64,000 nt of DNA from NCBI GenBank assembly GCA_039566865.1, contig CM076944.1:7834501-7898500 (forward strand), written 5' to 3'. The position numbers were made by a program, and so were the translations under genes. Numbering within the stretch: position 1 is the stretch's first letter; each line of letters opens with the position of its first letter. The notes under the pieces were generated by a model that saw only the letters and a list, made by a program, of their open reading frames with translations, did not search any database and was not told the origin of the DNA. Below, one piece after another: positions 52,696 to 62,695 of this stretch. The DNA is from Aurelia coerulea. Taxonomy: Eukaryota; Cnidaria; Scyphozoa; Semaeostomeae; Ulmaridae.

Positions 52696-52998
52696 CAGCA
52701 GCGTGGCCAGGGTAAATTAAGTGGGGGTATGGGAAGGAAGGGGTATGGGGGCGAAGCCCCCAGGAAAATTTTTGGGGCCACGCCCTCTACTTTGGCTTAG
52801 AATGCATCTCCCGATATCATGCTTGCTCGTGCTAAAATGGAAGATTTGACATTTTTCGGAAAATTCTTACCCTCCCAACCCATACCCAGCTATTTTCTCT
52901 TTGGTTTTAAAGGAATCTCGAGGACCATCTTTCGACAAAAGTAGGGGTGCAGTTGGCATTTGCCCCCCTCCCCTATACCCCCTGTGGCCACGCCACTG
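52696..52998. mobile_element. hAT-like MITE nested in the retrotransposon
   Basis: It starts CAGCAGCGTGGCCAGG and ends GTGGCCACGCCACTG, terminal inverted repeats with two or three mismatches. Flanks CATTTGCT and TATTAGCT agree at six of eight bases. The interior has GGGGGCGAAGCCCCC. It resembles the 31551-32408 element in termini and in the phrase CTTTGGCTTAGAATG (reversed there). Confidence 0.75.
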
Positions 52999-53319
52999 TA
53001 TTAGCTAAGAAAAATTAGCAATTTAGCTTCAGGATGAAGAATTCAAATCTTTGCGTTGTTTGCAATTTATTACATTTTGCAAAATGTTTATGACATTATG
53101 ATCACGCTGTTTTGATACCGAATTATCGTTTAGGATTGAGTCTTTACGGGTTCCAGGCTTAGTAGTGGAGCTATTTAACCAAAACATCATATGATGATAG
53201 AAAAGGGAATATTCTGTTTCTATTTGCCAGCAAATTTAATCACATTTGCATATGTTCGTTCTTTGGACAGGGCCCCACAGTGGCCTAGGCATTTGGGGTA
53301 AAAGTAGCATTTTGCTCGT

Positions 53320-53369
53320 CAGTGGTGGGGGAAGTCATAGGGCCTGGTGGGGCGAATCCCCCACCACTG
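53320..53369. repeat. 50-bp hairpin
   Basis: CAGTGGTGGGGG and CCCCCACCACTG form a 12-bp perfect stem around a 26-base loop. The CAG/CTG ends suggest a deleted MITE remnant. Confidence 0.7.
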
Positions 53370-53522
53370 AGTATGTTAAAAAATGCCCTGAGAAGAACTG
53401 AACGGAAGAGAGTTGCGCCCAAGAAGAGTGAGACGACCTCCAGAGTATCTGAGAGACTATGTTGTGGACATGGATTAACAAAAAAAAAATCAATTGTGAC
53501 ATTGTTGTTGAATTCTTATTCC

Positions 53523-53531
53523 AAGAGGGGA
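53523..53531 (+). other. Polypurine tract
   Basis: AAGAGGGGA lies immediately 5' of the 3' LTR, the expected plus-strand primer. Confidence 0.85.
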
Positions 53532-53679
53532 TGTTATGTGTTGTTGTTGTATGGACTGGGAACGAACAAGTGTTGTTGTGGTTGTTGAATGAAACGCGTG
53601 TCTGGCATGTCGGCCTTCGATGATGAAGTGATTATAGTTGCGTTTACAAAATGAGTAGTTACTGCTTACATACTTAACA
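53532..53679 (+). repeat. 3' LTR
   Basis: Identical to 48461-48608; followed by ACAAT at 53680-53684. Confidence 0.95.
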
Positions 53680-53921
53680 ACAATTTTACGAGTCAAACAC
53701 ATAAATTCGACACAGTTTTGTCTCAAACCTTATCAACATTAACATGCAAAATTGTCTAGCTAAACAAATGGAAAATCTTAGTAACTTCTGGATTTTGATA
53801 CAGTGGGGGGGGGGGGGGCTTGATAGAGAGGAGGGCGTATTCAAAATTTTGGCTCAGAGGGGAGGGGCTTATTAGGGAAGGGGGCTTGATAGAGAGGGAG
53901 CTAAATAGAGCTTTTACGGTA

Positions 53922-54535
53922 TCTAAAGATTTTTTGTGAACAGCGTTAGGCGAAAATTTAGCGAACACCTACTTTTTATTTTTTAAGTTTTATTATTCTT
54001 TATTTTTGTTGGCTCTGGTACCCAGGTAGCGAACACCCAACATTCAACGCTAGTTTATGTAATAGTTTCCTCCCAACATCCAAATGTCAATATTATTTAG
54101 GCCATCACCCCTGGCAAGAGTCCTCCTGATTTCAAGAGAGTACCTCTTGAAAAGTAAGTGTTCTGAATGGCAACAAAGTGATCACATTACAAAACCAAAT
54201 TTAAGAGGAGATCAAAGATGAGAAGGATCAACGTCATTGAGCTGATCTAAGATATGTAGGCCGATAGCACTGTGGCTCGCCTTGGAATGTTTCACATCAC
54301 ATCTGCTCAACATGTTTACAATGTAGCAAGTGTGCATGTTTTAAGAGCTATTGTCACCCAAGGTCCTTTGCGAGCACGCTAACATTTCAGACTGTCTGAA
54401 AATAAAATTTGCTTTAAACAGAAACTGGAGATCCATTATGCAGTAGTTGATGGTTGAACTGACTGAACAGTTCAACTGAAATACCTTGAAAACTTTACCA
54501 GATCGGGACGCTCGATCCAAGCCTCTTTCCTAAGA
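53922..54535. other. Stretch without recognisable gene
   Basis: About 54390-54420 repeats part of the dispersed sequence at 20735-20765. Nothing else is recognised. Confidence 0.5.
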
Positions 54536-54785
54536 AGTAAAAAGGTCTATCAAGCCCCCGGGGGGCTTACTTGATTTTTGACACTTTTTAGTCCTTTTTG
54601 CACCACATTTTGCGGTTTAAAAATATAGTTTTACGAGTTAAATACATGCATTACACAAAGTTTTATCTCAAAACACATCAAAATTAACATGCAAACTTAT
54701 TTAGCTCAATAAATGGAGAATTTTTGACAACCTCTGGAATTTGTTATAAGTGGGGGGGGGGGGGCTTAATAGAGCTTTTACGGTA
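54536..54785. mobile_element. MITE-like host repeat, copy without retrotransposon
   Basis: It is homologous to both flanks of the retrotransposon: CATTTTGCGG, TTTTACGAGTTAAATACAT and AATAGAGCTTTTACGGTA correspond to the sequences left and right of the insertion. The junction near 54624-54630 is uninterrupted. Confidence 0.8.
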
Positions 54786-55057
54786 AAACTGTTCCATCAG
54801 TTCAACTACTGCAGTGTTTATCCCAATAATTATCCCAGTTCAACCCCCCCCCCCGCCTTCTTCTTATAGCTTGCAATGTAAACCTTCTAAATTTCTGCAA
54901 ACTATGCCAACCCCCCGTATTCTCTTCACCCTTCCCTTCCACAAAATTCCTCTTGCCCTTACCACTCTGCTTGCAGCAGTCATGTTTCCCAAAAAAAGTA
55001 TGTGATAAATATAATGGTTTTGTCAGTGTCAGTTACAGGCCCCTTGGACATTATCTT

Positions 55058-55224
55058 CAGGGACGTAGGAAGCATCTCAAACTTGGAGGGGCACGACACT
55101 TCAAGGGCACTTTTTTCATTGCCCTGAAAGGGCACTTCGTGAAAATAAAAAGGGCACTTCTTTGTTTATTGCAAAATCTTGGGGGGGCACGTGCCCCTAG
55201 TGCCCCCCGGTTCTTACGTCTCTG
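55058..55224. mobile_element. hAT-type MITE, 167 bp
   Basis: It starts CAGGGACGTAGGAAGCATC and ends CCGGTTCTTACGTCTCTG. Flanks ATTATCTT (55050-55057) and ATTGTCTT (55225-55232) match at seven of eight positions. The interior repeats AAGGGCACTT several times and ends with GGCACGTGCCCC. Confidence 0.88.
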
Positions 55225-56213
55225 ATTGTCTTCCTAATTAGAGGGATATTTCTGCTGTAGGCTACTGTGGCCAGTGTTAGATGAATCTTTTTGCCGTTGG
55301 TTCAAAGCCTGTTCGACAAATTTCATAGATCAATCTCAAAGAACGTTATAGCGTCGAGGAAGCGTTGCCAAATCTGATCATTGTCTGCCTAGAAACATAA
55401 AGAAATTTCGGCCCACGAAAAAGTGGGATTTTTGAGACAAATTATAAGGCATATCGCGCTTTTAGATCGTTGTGTACTTTTCGTAAAAGATGGGAAACGT
55501 GATCTGCTACGAAATCTTACTGATAACATTTTAGCTGCGTTTTATCAGCAGCCTCGATAGGCCTTGTGGTTTGATAAGAAAATGGCCAATACTGCGCTTC
55601 ACCACAACTAAACTGCCAAATGAGGAGCATATGAGTACAACACAAAGGACACGCAGAAAGGGTGCAATTCACCCGGAGGGGGGGTACATGACTTGTGGAT
55701 GGACGGGGGTCTGCCGCCCGGAGTTCAGAAAGCTACCCTCTTCTAATTACCGAAATTTGCTTTGGTACCCACTTTTATGATGAATTTTGGCGGAAAATTG
55801 CCCCTTTTAACCATTTTTTGCGAATTTTCAGCGAAATCCCACCCTAGATTATGGAAAATTTGCCGAAAAAGGACCCTTGTTTAGAGAATTTTGGGCCCAA
55901 AAACCCACCCATATGGGCGGCACATACCCGTACCTTCAACATGATATGTACCCCCCCAGGGCAATTCACTAAATAAGTTCAGCTGAATCTCTTCTGCCTC
56001 CCCCAGTTTCAGTTAAGACTTCCAACTCGTCTCCACCAAAAGCGAATTAACCCGAAGTAGTGCAATCTTATTGGTAAATTGGTCGTCGAAAAGATATAAC
56101 AATCCAATGTCTGAAGAGTATGTTGGGGAGACAAGATTTAAAAGATGACCTTGAAGAACGGAACAATAAGTTGACGAACGGAAAAATAGCTTTTATCATC
56201 ATACACTGTTCAC
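55225..56213. other. Stretch without recognisable gene
   Basis: G-rich (55675-55684) and C-rich (55951-55958) short tracts about 270 bases apart may be remnants of another MITE, but no terminal repeat could be matched. Confidence 0.5.
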
Positions 56214-56372
56214 CAGAGACGTAGGAACCGGGGGCGCTGGGGGTACGTGCCCCAAAATGTTGCAATAAATGCAAAAGCATCCTTATCGTTTCTTGAAGTG
56301 TCCAACGCCCTTCTAATGAAAAAGTGCCCTTGAAGTGCCCACCATAAGTTAATGATGCTTCCTACGGCCCTG
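56214..56372. mobile_element. hAT-type MITE, 159 bp, inverted relative to 55058
   Basis: It starts CAGAGACGTAGGAACCGGGG and ends GCTTCCTACGGCCCTG. Flanks CTGTTCAC and TTGTTCAT match at six of eight. The interior has GTGCCCCAAAATGTTGCAAT as in the complement of 55058-55224. Confidence 0.82.
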
Positions 56373-56410
56373 TTGTTCATTGTGTAATAATTTATGCACA
56401 GCTATGTTTA

Positions 56411-56490
56411 AAGGGGCTCCGTCGTCAAACAGTAAACAAATCCGTAAACTCGCACGTGTCGCCGACTATCCATTGTTCATCCATTGTTCT
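56411..56490. mobile_element. Single end of the GGGGCTCCGTCGTCAAA MITE
   Basis: AAAGGGGCTCCGTCGTCAAA and the following ATCCGTAAACTCGCACGTGTC match the complement of the right end of 9329-9639. No partner end is seen nearby. Confidence 0.7.
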
Positions 56491-57060
56491 CTGCAGTTTC
56501 CTGACCCTGTCCGCCTGACTACTCTTATGAAAGCATCTTCTTCTAGCACCCTATGAAAGCATCAAAACCCAACAGAACTAGCAACAAATACTTCCCATCA
56601 AATATACAGGACTTTCTTAGAAGCGTTGATCCAGCAACTAGTTTCTTGATGCTTTCACAACTAACCTAATTTCAAGCAGTTTTCGACTGATTTAAATAAA
56701 TAACGGGGCTCGAGGGTAATTTCTTTATAGATTTCCTAATGGGGGTATTACAAAATAAGCAAAATGAGACAGGGATTTAGTCTTTTGGTTGGAACCTTTC
56801 TCGATAAAAGTTAGACAACAAGAGATGTACGGACACAAAATTTGTTCAACAACAGTCAACAAAACCTTTATATTTTCTTCTATCCCCTTAGTTAAATTAC
56901 TTCCTCTCTGATAGAAAATATGCAGCTACTTGCATGTAAGCAGGCCAAATAATCATAAAGACCTAGCATTTGATTCACATGTGAAAATTTCCAAAAAATT
57001 CAAAAATTGCACCCTTCTGCTAGATGAAACAACGGCTGTTGTATGTCCGATCTCGTTAGA

Positions 57061-57243
57061 GCACAGGGAAACCAGGGAACAATCATTGCTAAAAATAAAA
57101 ATTGTCTTTCTTTTTCCCCTGTGCTTGCTCTTTGTCATTTTTGCTAGAACACAGGGGACTAAGATACAAAAAAAATGACAAAGAGCGGGACAAAGAAAGA
57201 TAATTTTTATTTTTAGCAATGATTATTCCCTGGTTTCCCTGTG
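57061..57243. repeat. Foldback repeat with 75-bp arms
   Basis: CACAGGGAAACCAGGGAACA and TTGCTAAAAATAAAAATT at the left are mirrored at the right. The frames in this span are palindrome products. Confidence 0.85.
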
Positions 57244-57279
57244 GTTAGAGATGCAAGAAACAAAACAAAATGTTTGTAA

Positions 57280-57615
57280 ATAGCTAGGATATTGGCTGTT
57301 ACAATCTCAAGCGCTCAAAGAATAAACTAAAAACAAGCAAGACATCATATAAATAAAAAATAGGTGCAAAAAAGGATTGATTTCATTAACGATCTCATAA
57401 AGAACTCAAAATCGTGTGAAAATTTGGGCCTCGGCTGTCGCCTTCCCAAGAAAGAAACAAATAAATGACAAACAAAAAATAGGCCATGTAAATAAAAAAT
57501 AGCTTCTAAGAACCGATCTTTTTAATGATCTAATAAACAGTACAAAATTTATCCACATTAGTACCACGGCTGTTACAGTTCCAAGAAAGAATAAAATAAA
57601 TAAAAAACAATGGTA
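57280..57615. repeat. Diverged tandem repeat, period roughly 130 bp
   Basis: Three units each contain a CAAGAAAGAA or CAAAGAATAAA phrase, then ACAAACAAAAAATAGG or similar, then a CGATCT and TAATAAA segment. The minus-strand open frame here is a reflection of the array. Confidence 0.6.
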
Positions 57616-57754
57616 TGATGATAACGTAAAACAGGATATCAAACTAAAGTTAATGGAATGAGGATCAAATTTAGCCTCACTACATAAGGACCCTCTAGTT
57701 ACGCTCATCTAATTGAGTTGAATTGGTGTTGTTGTTGTCGCTGCACTGAGGCGC

Positions 57755-58250
57755 CATCTCTGTTGACCGAAGCGCCATCATCAAGTCAAAGAGCACCACG
57801 GGGGGGGGGGGGGGGGTTCTTCCATAGTAAAGGTACCTGGGGATGTGCCGCGAGCAAGGGTATACTTTTTCGAACTTCTAGTCTAGCCAAGGGTATACTT
57901 TTTTGCAATTTTGGCCAGCAACGGTCTAGCCAAGGGTATCATTTTTGACAATATTGGTCTAGCGAACGGTCATGATATCATGTTTGGCACAAATTTGGCA
58001 ATATTGGTCGAGGAAATGGTCAAAATTGGTCTAGCGAACGGTCATAATATCATATTTGGCACAAATTTGACAATATTGGTCGAGGAAATGGTAAAAATTG
58101 ATCTAGCCAAGGGTACCATTTTCGTAAAAATTAGTCTAGCCAACGGTACCCTTTTGAAGATGCTCGCGGCAGACCCTTATCCAAAATTGGGCCAAGAACC
58201 CCCCCGTGAAGAGCACAGGGAACAAGAGACTCATCGTCATAAATCTAGAT
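57755..58250. repeat. Foldback repeat copy carrying an inserted MITE
   Basis: CTCTGTTGACCGAAGCGCCATC and GGGAACAAGAGACTCATCGTC flank the MITE and correspond to the complement of 19320-19380. Without the insertion the two flanks join exactly at AAGAGCAC. Confidence 0.8.
57797..58208. mobile_element. hAT-like MITE with G-homopolymer ends and internal minisatellite, copy 2
   Basis: The 412-bp element starts CACGGGGGG and ends CCCCCCCGTG, flanked by identical AAGAGCAC at 57789-57796 and 58209-58216. The interior has about seven CTAGCCAAGGGTA or CTAGCGAACGGT units in an array. It is the inverted partner of 42424-42836. Confidence 0.92.
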
Positions 58251-58679
58251 CAAATACATCAAATGTCTCAAACTGGAAGATTGCTAAAGACATGGGAAAA
58301 CGCAAATCTATCGAAAAAGCTACAGTAATATTGGACGTTTGGACTTTCAAGGTCCTTTGAAATTCGCATGAAATGTGTTGGACAAAGGTGGAGGGGTGGG
58401 GGCTTCCCTCAAAATTCCCATGTCTCTGTGCCCCGCTGTTTCACTGGATCAGCTTATGTTAATCATGAAAATTGTTAAAGTTCAGTATAAATCTGTGCTG
58501 TGCTGGCTGTACATCATCGGTAAAAGGAAAAGGGAAACTAAGGACTTCTCTGGCTTGCTCCTCTGTAGATCAATACTCAAATCTGTTTATGAATCAACCT
58601 CATTTTTGGCGCCATTTTGCACTCCGGGGACTGGATGCTAATGATTCGTTTCCAGGCTGCCATCATCCATTAGATATAT

Positions 58680-59040
58680 ACACGTTCTTTATAAGAAAAT
58701 GGTTTATAAGAAACTAGTACTAAGATCGCGAAGCTTTTAAGAAACTCTAGTACAATATTTGAGAAGTGTTAAGAAACTTTTTACAGTTAAATGCAAGAAT
58801 ATTATGGCAAATATGCCACTGAGCGTTTATTCTTGAGCAAATTTCACTAGCCATTTTTTGTTTTGAGCGTATTAGTAGAACATGATGTTTTAAAAATCAA
58901 GAAACATATCTGTAGCAGTGCAAGAAACGAGATGATAATTCATGCATTTAGAAAACAGGAGAAAAATTAAGAAACTTTTCGTTCTATAAAATGAGAAAAT
59001 GTTCATGTTAAATTAAGAAACTTGTAGTACTATGACCTGA
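58680..59040. repeat. AAGAAACT-rich repeat
   Basis: AAGAAACT recurs about seven times in one direction, as in the MITE at 44011-44450. Clear terminal repeats were not found. Confidence 0.55.
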
Positions 59041-59082
59041 TGCAAACTTCTTACTAAAAAACCGTGTAACACTTACTTAGGG

Positions 59083-59380
59083 CCTGTTTATATGAGGCGA
59101 GCCAGCCCGCCTGACCGGGCTGGCTCGTCTAGGCGGGATGATTTTAGTTTGTGTTTATATGAGTGAAAACTATCCCGGCCAGACGGGCTGGCCTCGTAAT
59201 GCTGCATGTTATGACGTATCAAGGGATTTTGAAAGACAATGGCCAGACAACCACTTTCAAATTAAACAATGCAATCTCGCCTACGCAAATCAGTTACGCA
59301 AATCAATCAATCAATTATACCGGGCCAGCCCGCCTGACGCTGTTTATATGAGCTCGCTTCACCGGGATCCCGCCTACCCA
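59083..59380. repeat. Foldback repeat rich in CCAGCCCGCCTG
   Basis: Several inverted units of GCCAGCCCGCCTGACC and GGGCTGGC, plus three copies of TTTATATGAG, make a folded GC-rich island in AT-rich surroundings. Confidence 0.65.
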
Positions 59381-60246
59381 ACTCACAGATTCAGATCTAT
59401 CAAAGAACATTAAACCTCTTTGAGAGGGCTTCAAGTTAATGCTCAGGAAAACCAAACCGGTTTTCTTCCAAAAGAAAATATAACCGCGATCTGGTTAGCA
59501 ACACACTTTATCCTACTGAAGATTGATGACGTTTCGAAATCTTTTCACCAGTAGAATCGGATTTCACGTTTCATTTCCTTGGATTTCCACAAATAATTCG
59601 GGAGGCAGTCCGTTTTGTTCTGAATGAACGTCCTTTCCTAAAGTCCGTAACAGTAATATTTTAAGACATTCACCGTTTATTTCAAAGTATTTGTTACACG
59701 TTTGACGTCAAACAAAACTCAGAGAATGGAGATTTTCCCATGAATTGAGATTTTCAAGATATGAGTTCAAGAAGTCAGGAAAAACTGTCTTTAGTTAAGC
59801 CGCGTATGTCTAAAGATAGTCTACAGGATATGACTCGATGTGTATGACTTTGTTACCCAAGTGCATCCCGAGTTTCAAACCAGGGTACCCTACCCTGGGT
59901 ACCAGAGCCTCAAAATTAGAAGGAAATTGAAAACTTTCTTTCCTTCTTATTTTCTATATTGTTTTATTTTACTATTTTTGGCTCTAGTACATGGGTAAAG
60001 CCGGGGAGGCACACGAGAACGTCAATTCAGTGGTGTAGTCAAAAGGATACATGGGGTGCGGAACTCTCTAACTTTCAGTTTGTCGACAAATTTGTGGGCA
60101 ACGTTGTATGGGTATTATTATCAACAATAACCCGAGGAAAGCCTCCGCGATGGAATAAGAGACATGAATAATATATTGGAAATCTTCGCGACTCTAAAAC
60201 GGGGGGACGGGGCGAGCTTCCGAGACTCCAACCCCCCTTGTGTGTA
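59381..60246. other. Stretch without recognisable gene
   Basis: A short inverted pair GGGTACCCT/ACCCTGGGTACC occurs at about 59883-59905. Nothing else is recognised. Confidence 0.5.
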
Positions 60247-60505
60247 CAGGGATGGCGCCAGCGGGGGGGGGGCTAGGGGGCAGGAGCCCCCATAATTTCA
60301 TTCAGCCCCCAATCGGCACTTAAATTTTCGACAATTTCTACGCACTGTCGGCATTTTCCTAACCTGCACCTCCAGATTTCTTTGCTGGGTTGCCATCTCA
60401 GTGAACTGAACTAGAATTGAACTCGTTCATAAAAAATTTCTCACTGTCGGCACTCTGACAGTATTTGCCCCCCCCCCCAGCATTTCTTCCCTGGGGCCAT
60501 CTCTG
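60247..60505. mobile_element. hAT-type MITE, 259 bp, exact target duplication
   Basis: It starts CAGGGATGGCGCCAGCGGGG and ends CCCTGGGGCCATCTCTG. Direct repeats TGTGTGTA flank it at 60239-60246 and 60506-60513. Subterminal G- and C-runs are inverted. Confidence 0.9.
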
Positions 60506-60582
60506 TGTGTGTACATCCAGTCATCAACGTTCTCGAAGAAGTGTAAGAAGCTTCTCGGCTATATTTCTCCATGGAATGGCTG

Positions 60583-60888
60583 CTACAACAAGCCCAAGTG
60601 TGGAACAAAACAACATCCTGTTCTTTCCTCTTCGAAAATCGTCTCGGAATTCATTTCAGAAATCAAAGGTTGTCTTCTCTCGCAAAATTTTTCTTTGTAG
60701 TACTTCAAATGTCGAGAAGTAATAGTTTCCTGGCAGAGAGAGGACTTCACAGAGTACACAAAGATGACCAGTAAACAAACAGAGGGCCAGCAAAGCAAAT
60801 ATCGACAATGGCAATGCACACAATCTAAAGGAAACTCTGATTTCTCAGTGAAAACAGGCCGCCTTGTGTTCTTCGGGTTGGATGCCAA
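60583..60888 (-). CDS. Unassigned ORF with hydrophobic segment
   Basis: A 101-codon ATG-started frame. Residues about 26-46 (CRYLLCWPSVCLLVIFVYSV) are hydrophobic and could be a signal anchor or, if translation began downstream, a signal peptide. Twelve or so cysteines, many near the hydrophobic part, are present. No domain is recognised. It could be a first exon of a gene reading leftward, possibly even the N-terminus of the receptor, but no donor or phase link was established. It may equally be chance. Confidence 0.2.
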   Translation of the reverse strand: MASNPKNTRRPVFTEKSEFPLDCVHCHCRYLLCWPSVCLLVIFVYSVKSSLCQETITSRHLKYYKEKFCERRQPLISEMNSETIFEEERTGCCFVPHLGLL

Positions 60889-62072
60889 ACAACTCTTGAA
60901 GTCCGTTCAATAAGCAAATCTACGTTTCAATATGCAAATCTACGTTCGCAGTCCTGCGTTATACTCCAAAAATCCTTGATTACAACAACCTAAGAAAAGT
61001 AACATCTCACAGACAGTTAGAAGATGAATACTTCTATGTTAGAGAAAAGGGAGATAGGCACTTTCCCTCGCATTTTTTCTGCCCAATCAATAGACTGTAA
61101 AGAAGCGAAAAGAATAGCGAAAAGGGGATCAAACTCCCCGAGGGGTGCATGAAAAAGCGTACGAGATTTTCTAAAACGATAGGATTTTCAGGGATTCTCT
61201 ACGGATCTTCCTTGAAAACAAAACGATTTTTGCCGAAGGTGTACGAGATTTTTAAAGAGAGTGATACACCCCTCAAAAGTCCCCACAGTTTCTTTTGAAA
61301 GTAGTGCATTTGCTATTAAAAAGTTAGAATATTCAAAGGAAAAGGAAGGAAGGATATGAGTTTGATTGTTGGCAATTTTTAGGCATTCGGGAATGTAAAG
61401 GTGAAATTTCAGCAGCCGAATAAAAACCAGAGCGTCACCGTTACCTCAGTTACCCCCTGATCATGCCCAACAAACGCAAAGCATCTTAATTCAATTTTAT
61501 GCGTTTCATGGAGTGAGATTTTGTCATTTGCTTGCAAACTTTATGCATATTGTCTTGGCATGAAAATAGGATTTATTGAAGCAAGCTCTTTCCAAAGTGA
61601 ACAACAAATAGTTTGTTTCCACTCATAATCCAACAATAAAGGGCAGTGCCTGCTTCATTCAGATTAATAAATAAGCAAATAAACAGTCAATAATTCATCA
61701 CCTAAAAATGGCTTTACAGCAAAATTTATAAAACTTTCCATCACGACATACAATGCAAACACAATGCTGGACAACTATTGCGAGCCCACTGTTTGAGTTG
61801 TGAAGCCATTCAGGCCGTTTAAAAGGGGTAGGTCAATGTTTTATGTCAGTCTCCCAGGCACACAGTGGCATCAAAATTCACAAAGTTCACCAAAGGCATG
61901 CACTTATCTACTCTTTTGAAATAACGATTTAGCAGTTGCATTTTGCAAACACCTTTGAAAAACATTCTGATGTTTCTAAACGATCAAGATTTCAGCAGGG
62001 GATAAGAGTAGGGCGATTTTAGGGGCACACTCAGGGCTGACCCCATTTTACATTGTATGCAGCAGGGCCACA
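60889..62072. other. Stretch without recognisable gene
   Basis: An imperfect inverted pair (CTCCCCGAGGGGTGCAT at 61133 and GATACACCCCTC at 61264) suggests a decayed foldback element. No exon is recognised. Confidence 0.5.
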
Positions 62073-62221
62073 GTGAAGCAGCTGCTGATTGGGGGGGGGG
62101 GTTTGTTTTTAAAACAATAGAGAACAATACATCTAATGAATACTTGTGATGTAGCACCACACCATTGCTTTAAATCATTGGGGGGTTTGAGCCCCCTGCC
62201 CCCCACTTCTTATGGGCCTGA
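62073..62221. mobile_element. Probable hAT-type MITE related to 15192-15311
   Basis: It starts CAGGGCCACAGTGAAGCAG and ends CACTTCTTATGGGCCTG, with AACAATAGAGAACAATACAT inside matching the complement of 15192-15311. No matching target duplication was found. Confidence 0.65.
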
Positions 62222-62559
62222 TTTTTGGTATTACTATGTCATATCAATGTTTCCTAATGCCCCTCTGTAGCATTCTTCCTGTTTTTCCAGCTCGGCACCA
62301 CTACTGAACAAAATATGCTGATGTTAACAAACTGCAATGTTAGTCACATAGGCCTAGCAGATGGGGACCAGGGGGTGACAGCCCCCCAAAAATTGGAAAA
62401 ATAAAAAATCAACAATATTGAGGCAAAGAGCCACCTTGAGATAAGTTACCCAAACTTTTACAAACAATCAATTCTTGGTTTAGAAATTACGCTGGTTTTA
62501 AGTTTTTTTGAGATATTTTCTTGAATTCTTGAAAAAGAAAGAAAAACACTCTAATTCTG

Positions 62560-62695
62560 AAAATATCGAAGATTTCAGAAATGTCCAACGGCAGAATTAT
62601 AGAGAAATAGCTAAAGTTTCTTTGAAGTCATCCAGTTCAAAGAAATAGGTCACTCAAATTTACACCAGCCTTTTTAAAGATTTGGAACCAATGCT
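62560..62695. mobile_element. One end of the long-inverted-end MITE
   Basis: CAACGGCAGAATTATAG through TTTACACCAGCCTTTTTAAAGATTTGG matches the right arm of 3604-4097 and 17788-18190. The left arm is not recognisable. Confidence 0.7.

Larger units (their letters stand above)
52565..53531 (+). other. Retrotransposon 3' untranslated region with nested elements
   Basis: About 970 bases lie between the gag-pol stop and the 3' LTR. They hold a 303-bp hAT-like MITE (52696-52998), a 50-bp hairpin (53320-53369) and the polypurine tract. No envelope-like frame is present. Confidence 0.8.
48461..53679 (+). mobile_element. Intact Ty3/gypsy-type LTR retrotransposon, 5,219 bp
   Basis: It consists of two identical 148-bp LTRs (TG...CA), a 5-bp ACAAT target duplication, a tRNA-Ser-like primer binding site directly after the 5' LTR, a single 1,318-codon gag-pol frame, and a polypurine tract (AAGAGGGGA) before the 3' LTR. 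Identical LTRs imply a young insertion, since both are copied from one template. Domain order (protease, RT, RNase H, integrase) defines the Ty3/gypsy group. Short LTRs and a serine primer suggest a Mag-like clade, which is inference. Confidence 0.95.
48267..53921. mobile_element. MITE-like host repeat that received the retrotransposon (split)
   Basis: The left part 48267-48460 and right part 53680-53921 together form an element of about 430 bp. The termini are TAACTGTAAAAGCTCTATT and CTAAATAGAGCTTTTACGGTA, which are inverted copies, each followed inward by G-runs and GGGGCTTATTAG-type sequence. A shorter relative at 54536-54785 lacks the insertion. Confidence 0.8.

Noticed and set aside
52565..53531. 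Envelope gene downstream of gag-pol
   Set aside because: No long frame is present. The region is accounted for by a nested MITE, a hairpin and the polypurine tract.
57406..57708. 100-codon minus-strand ORF with hydrophobic repeats, as a membrane protein
   Set aside because: It coincides with a diverged tandem repeat of about 130 bp. The hydrophobicity comes from AT-rich repeat sequence.
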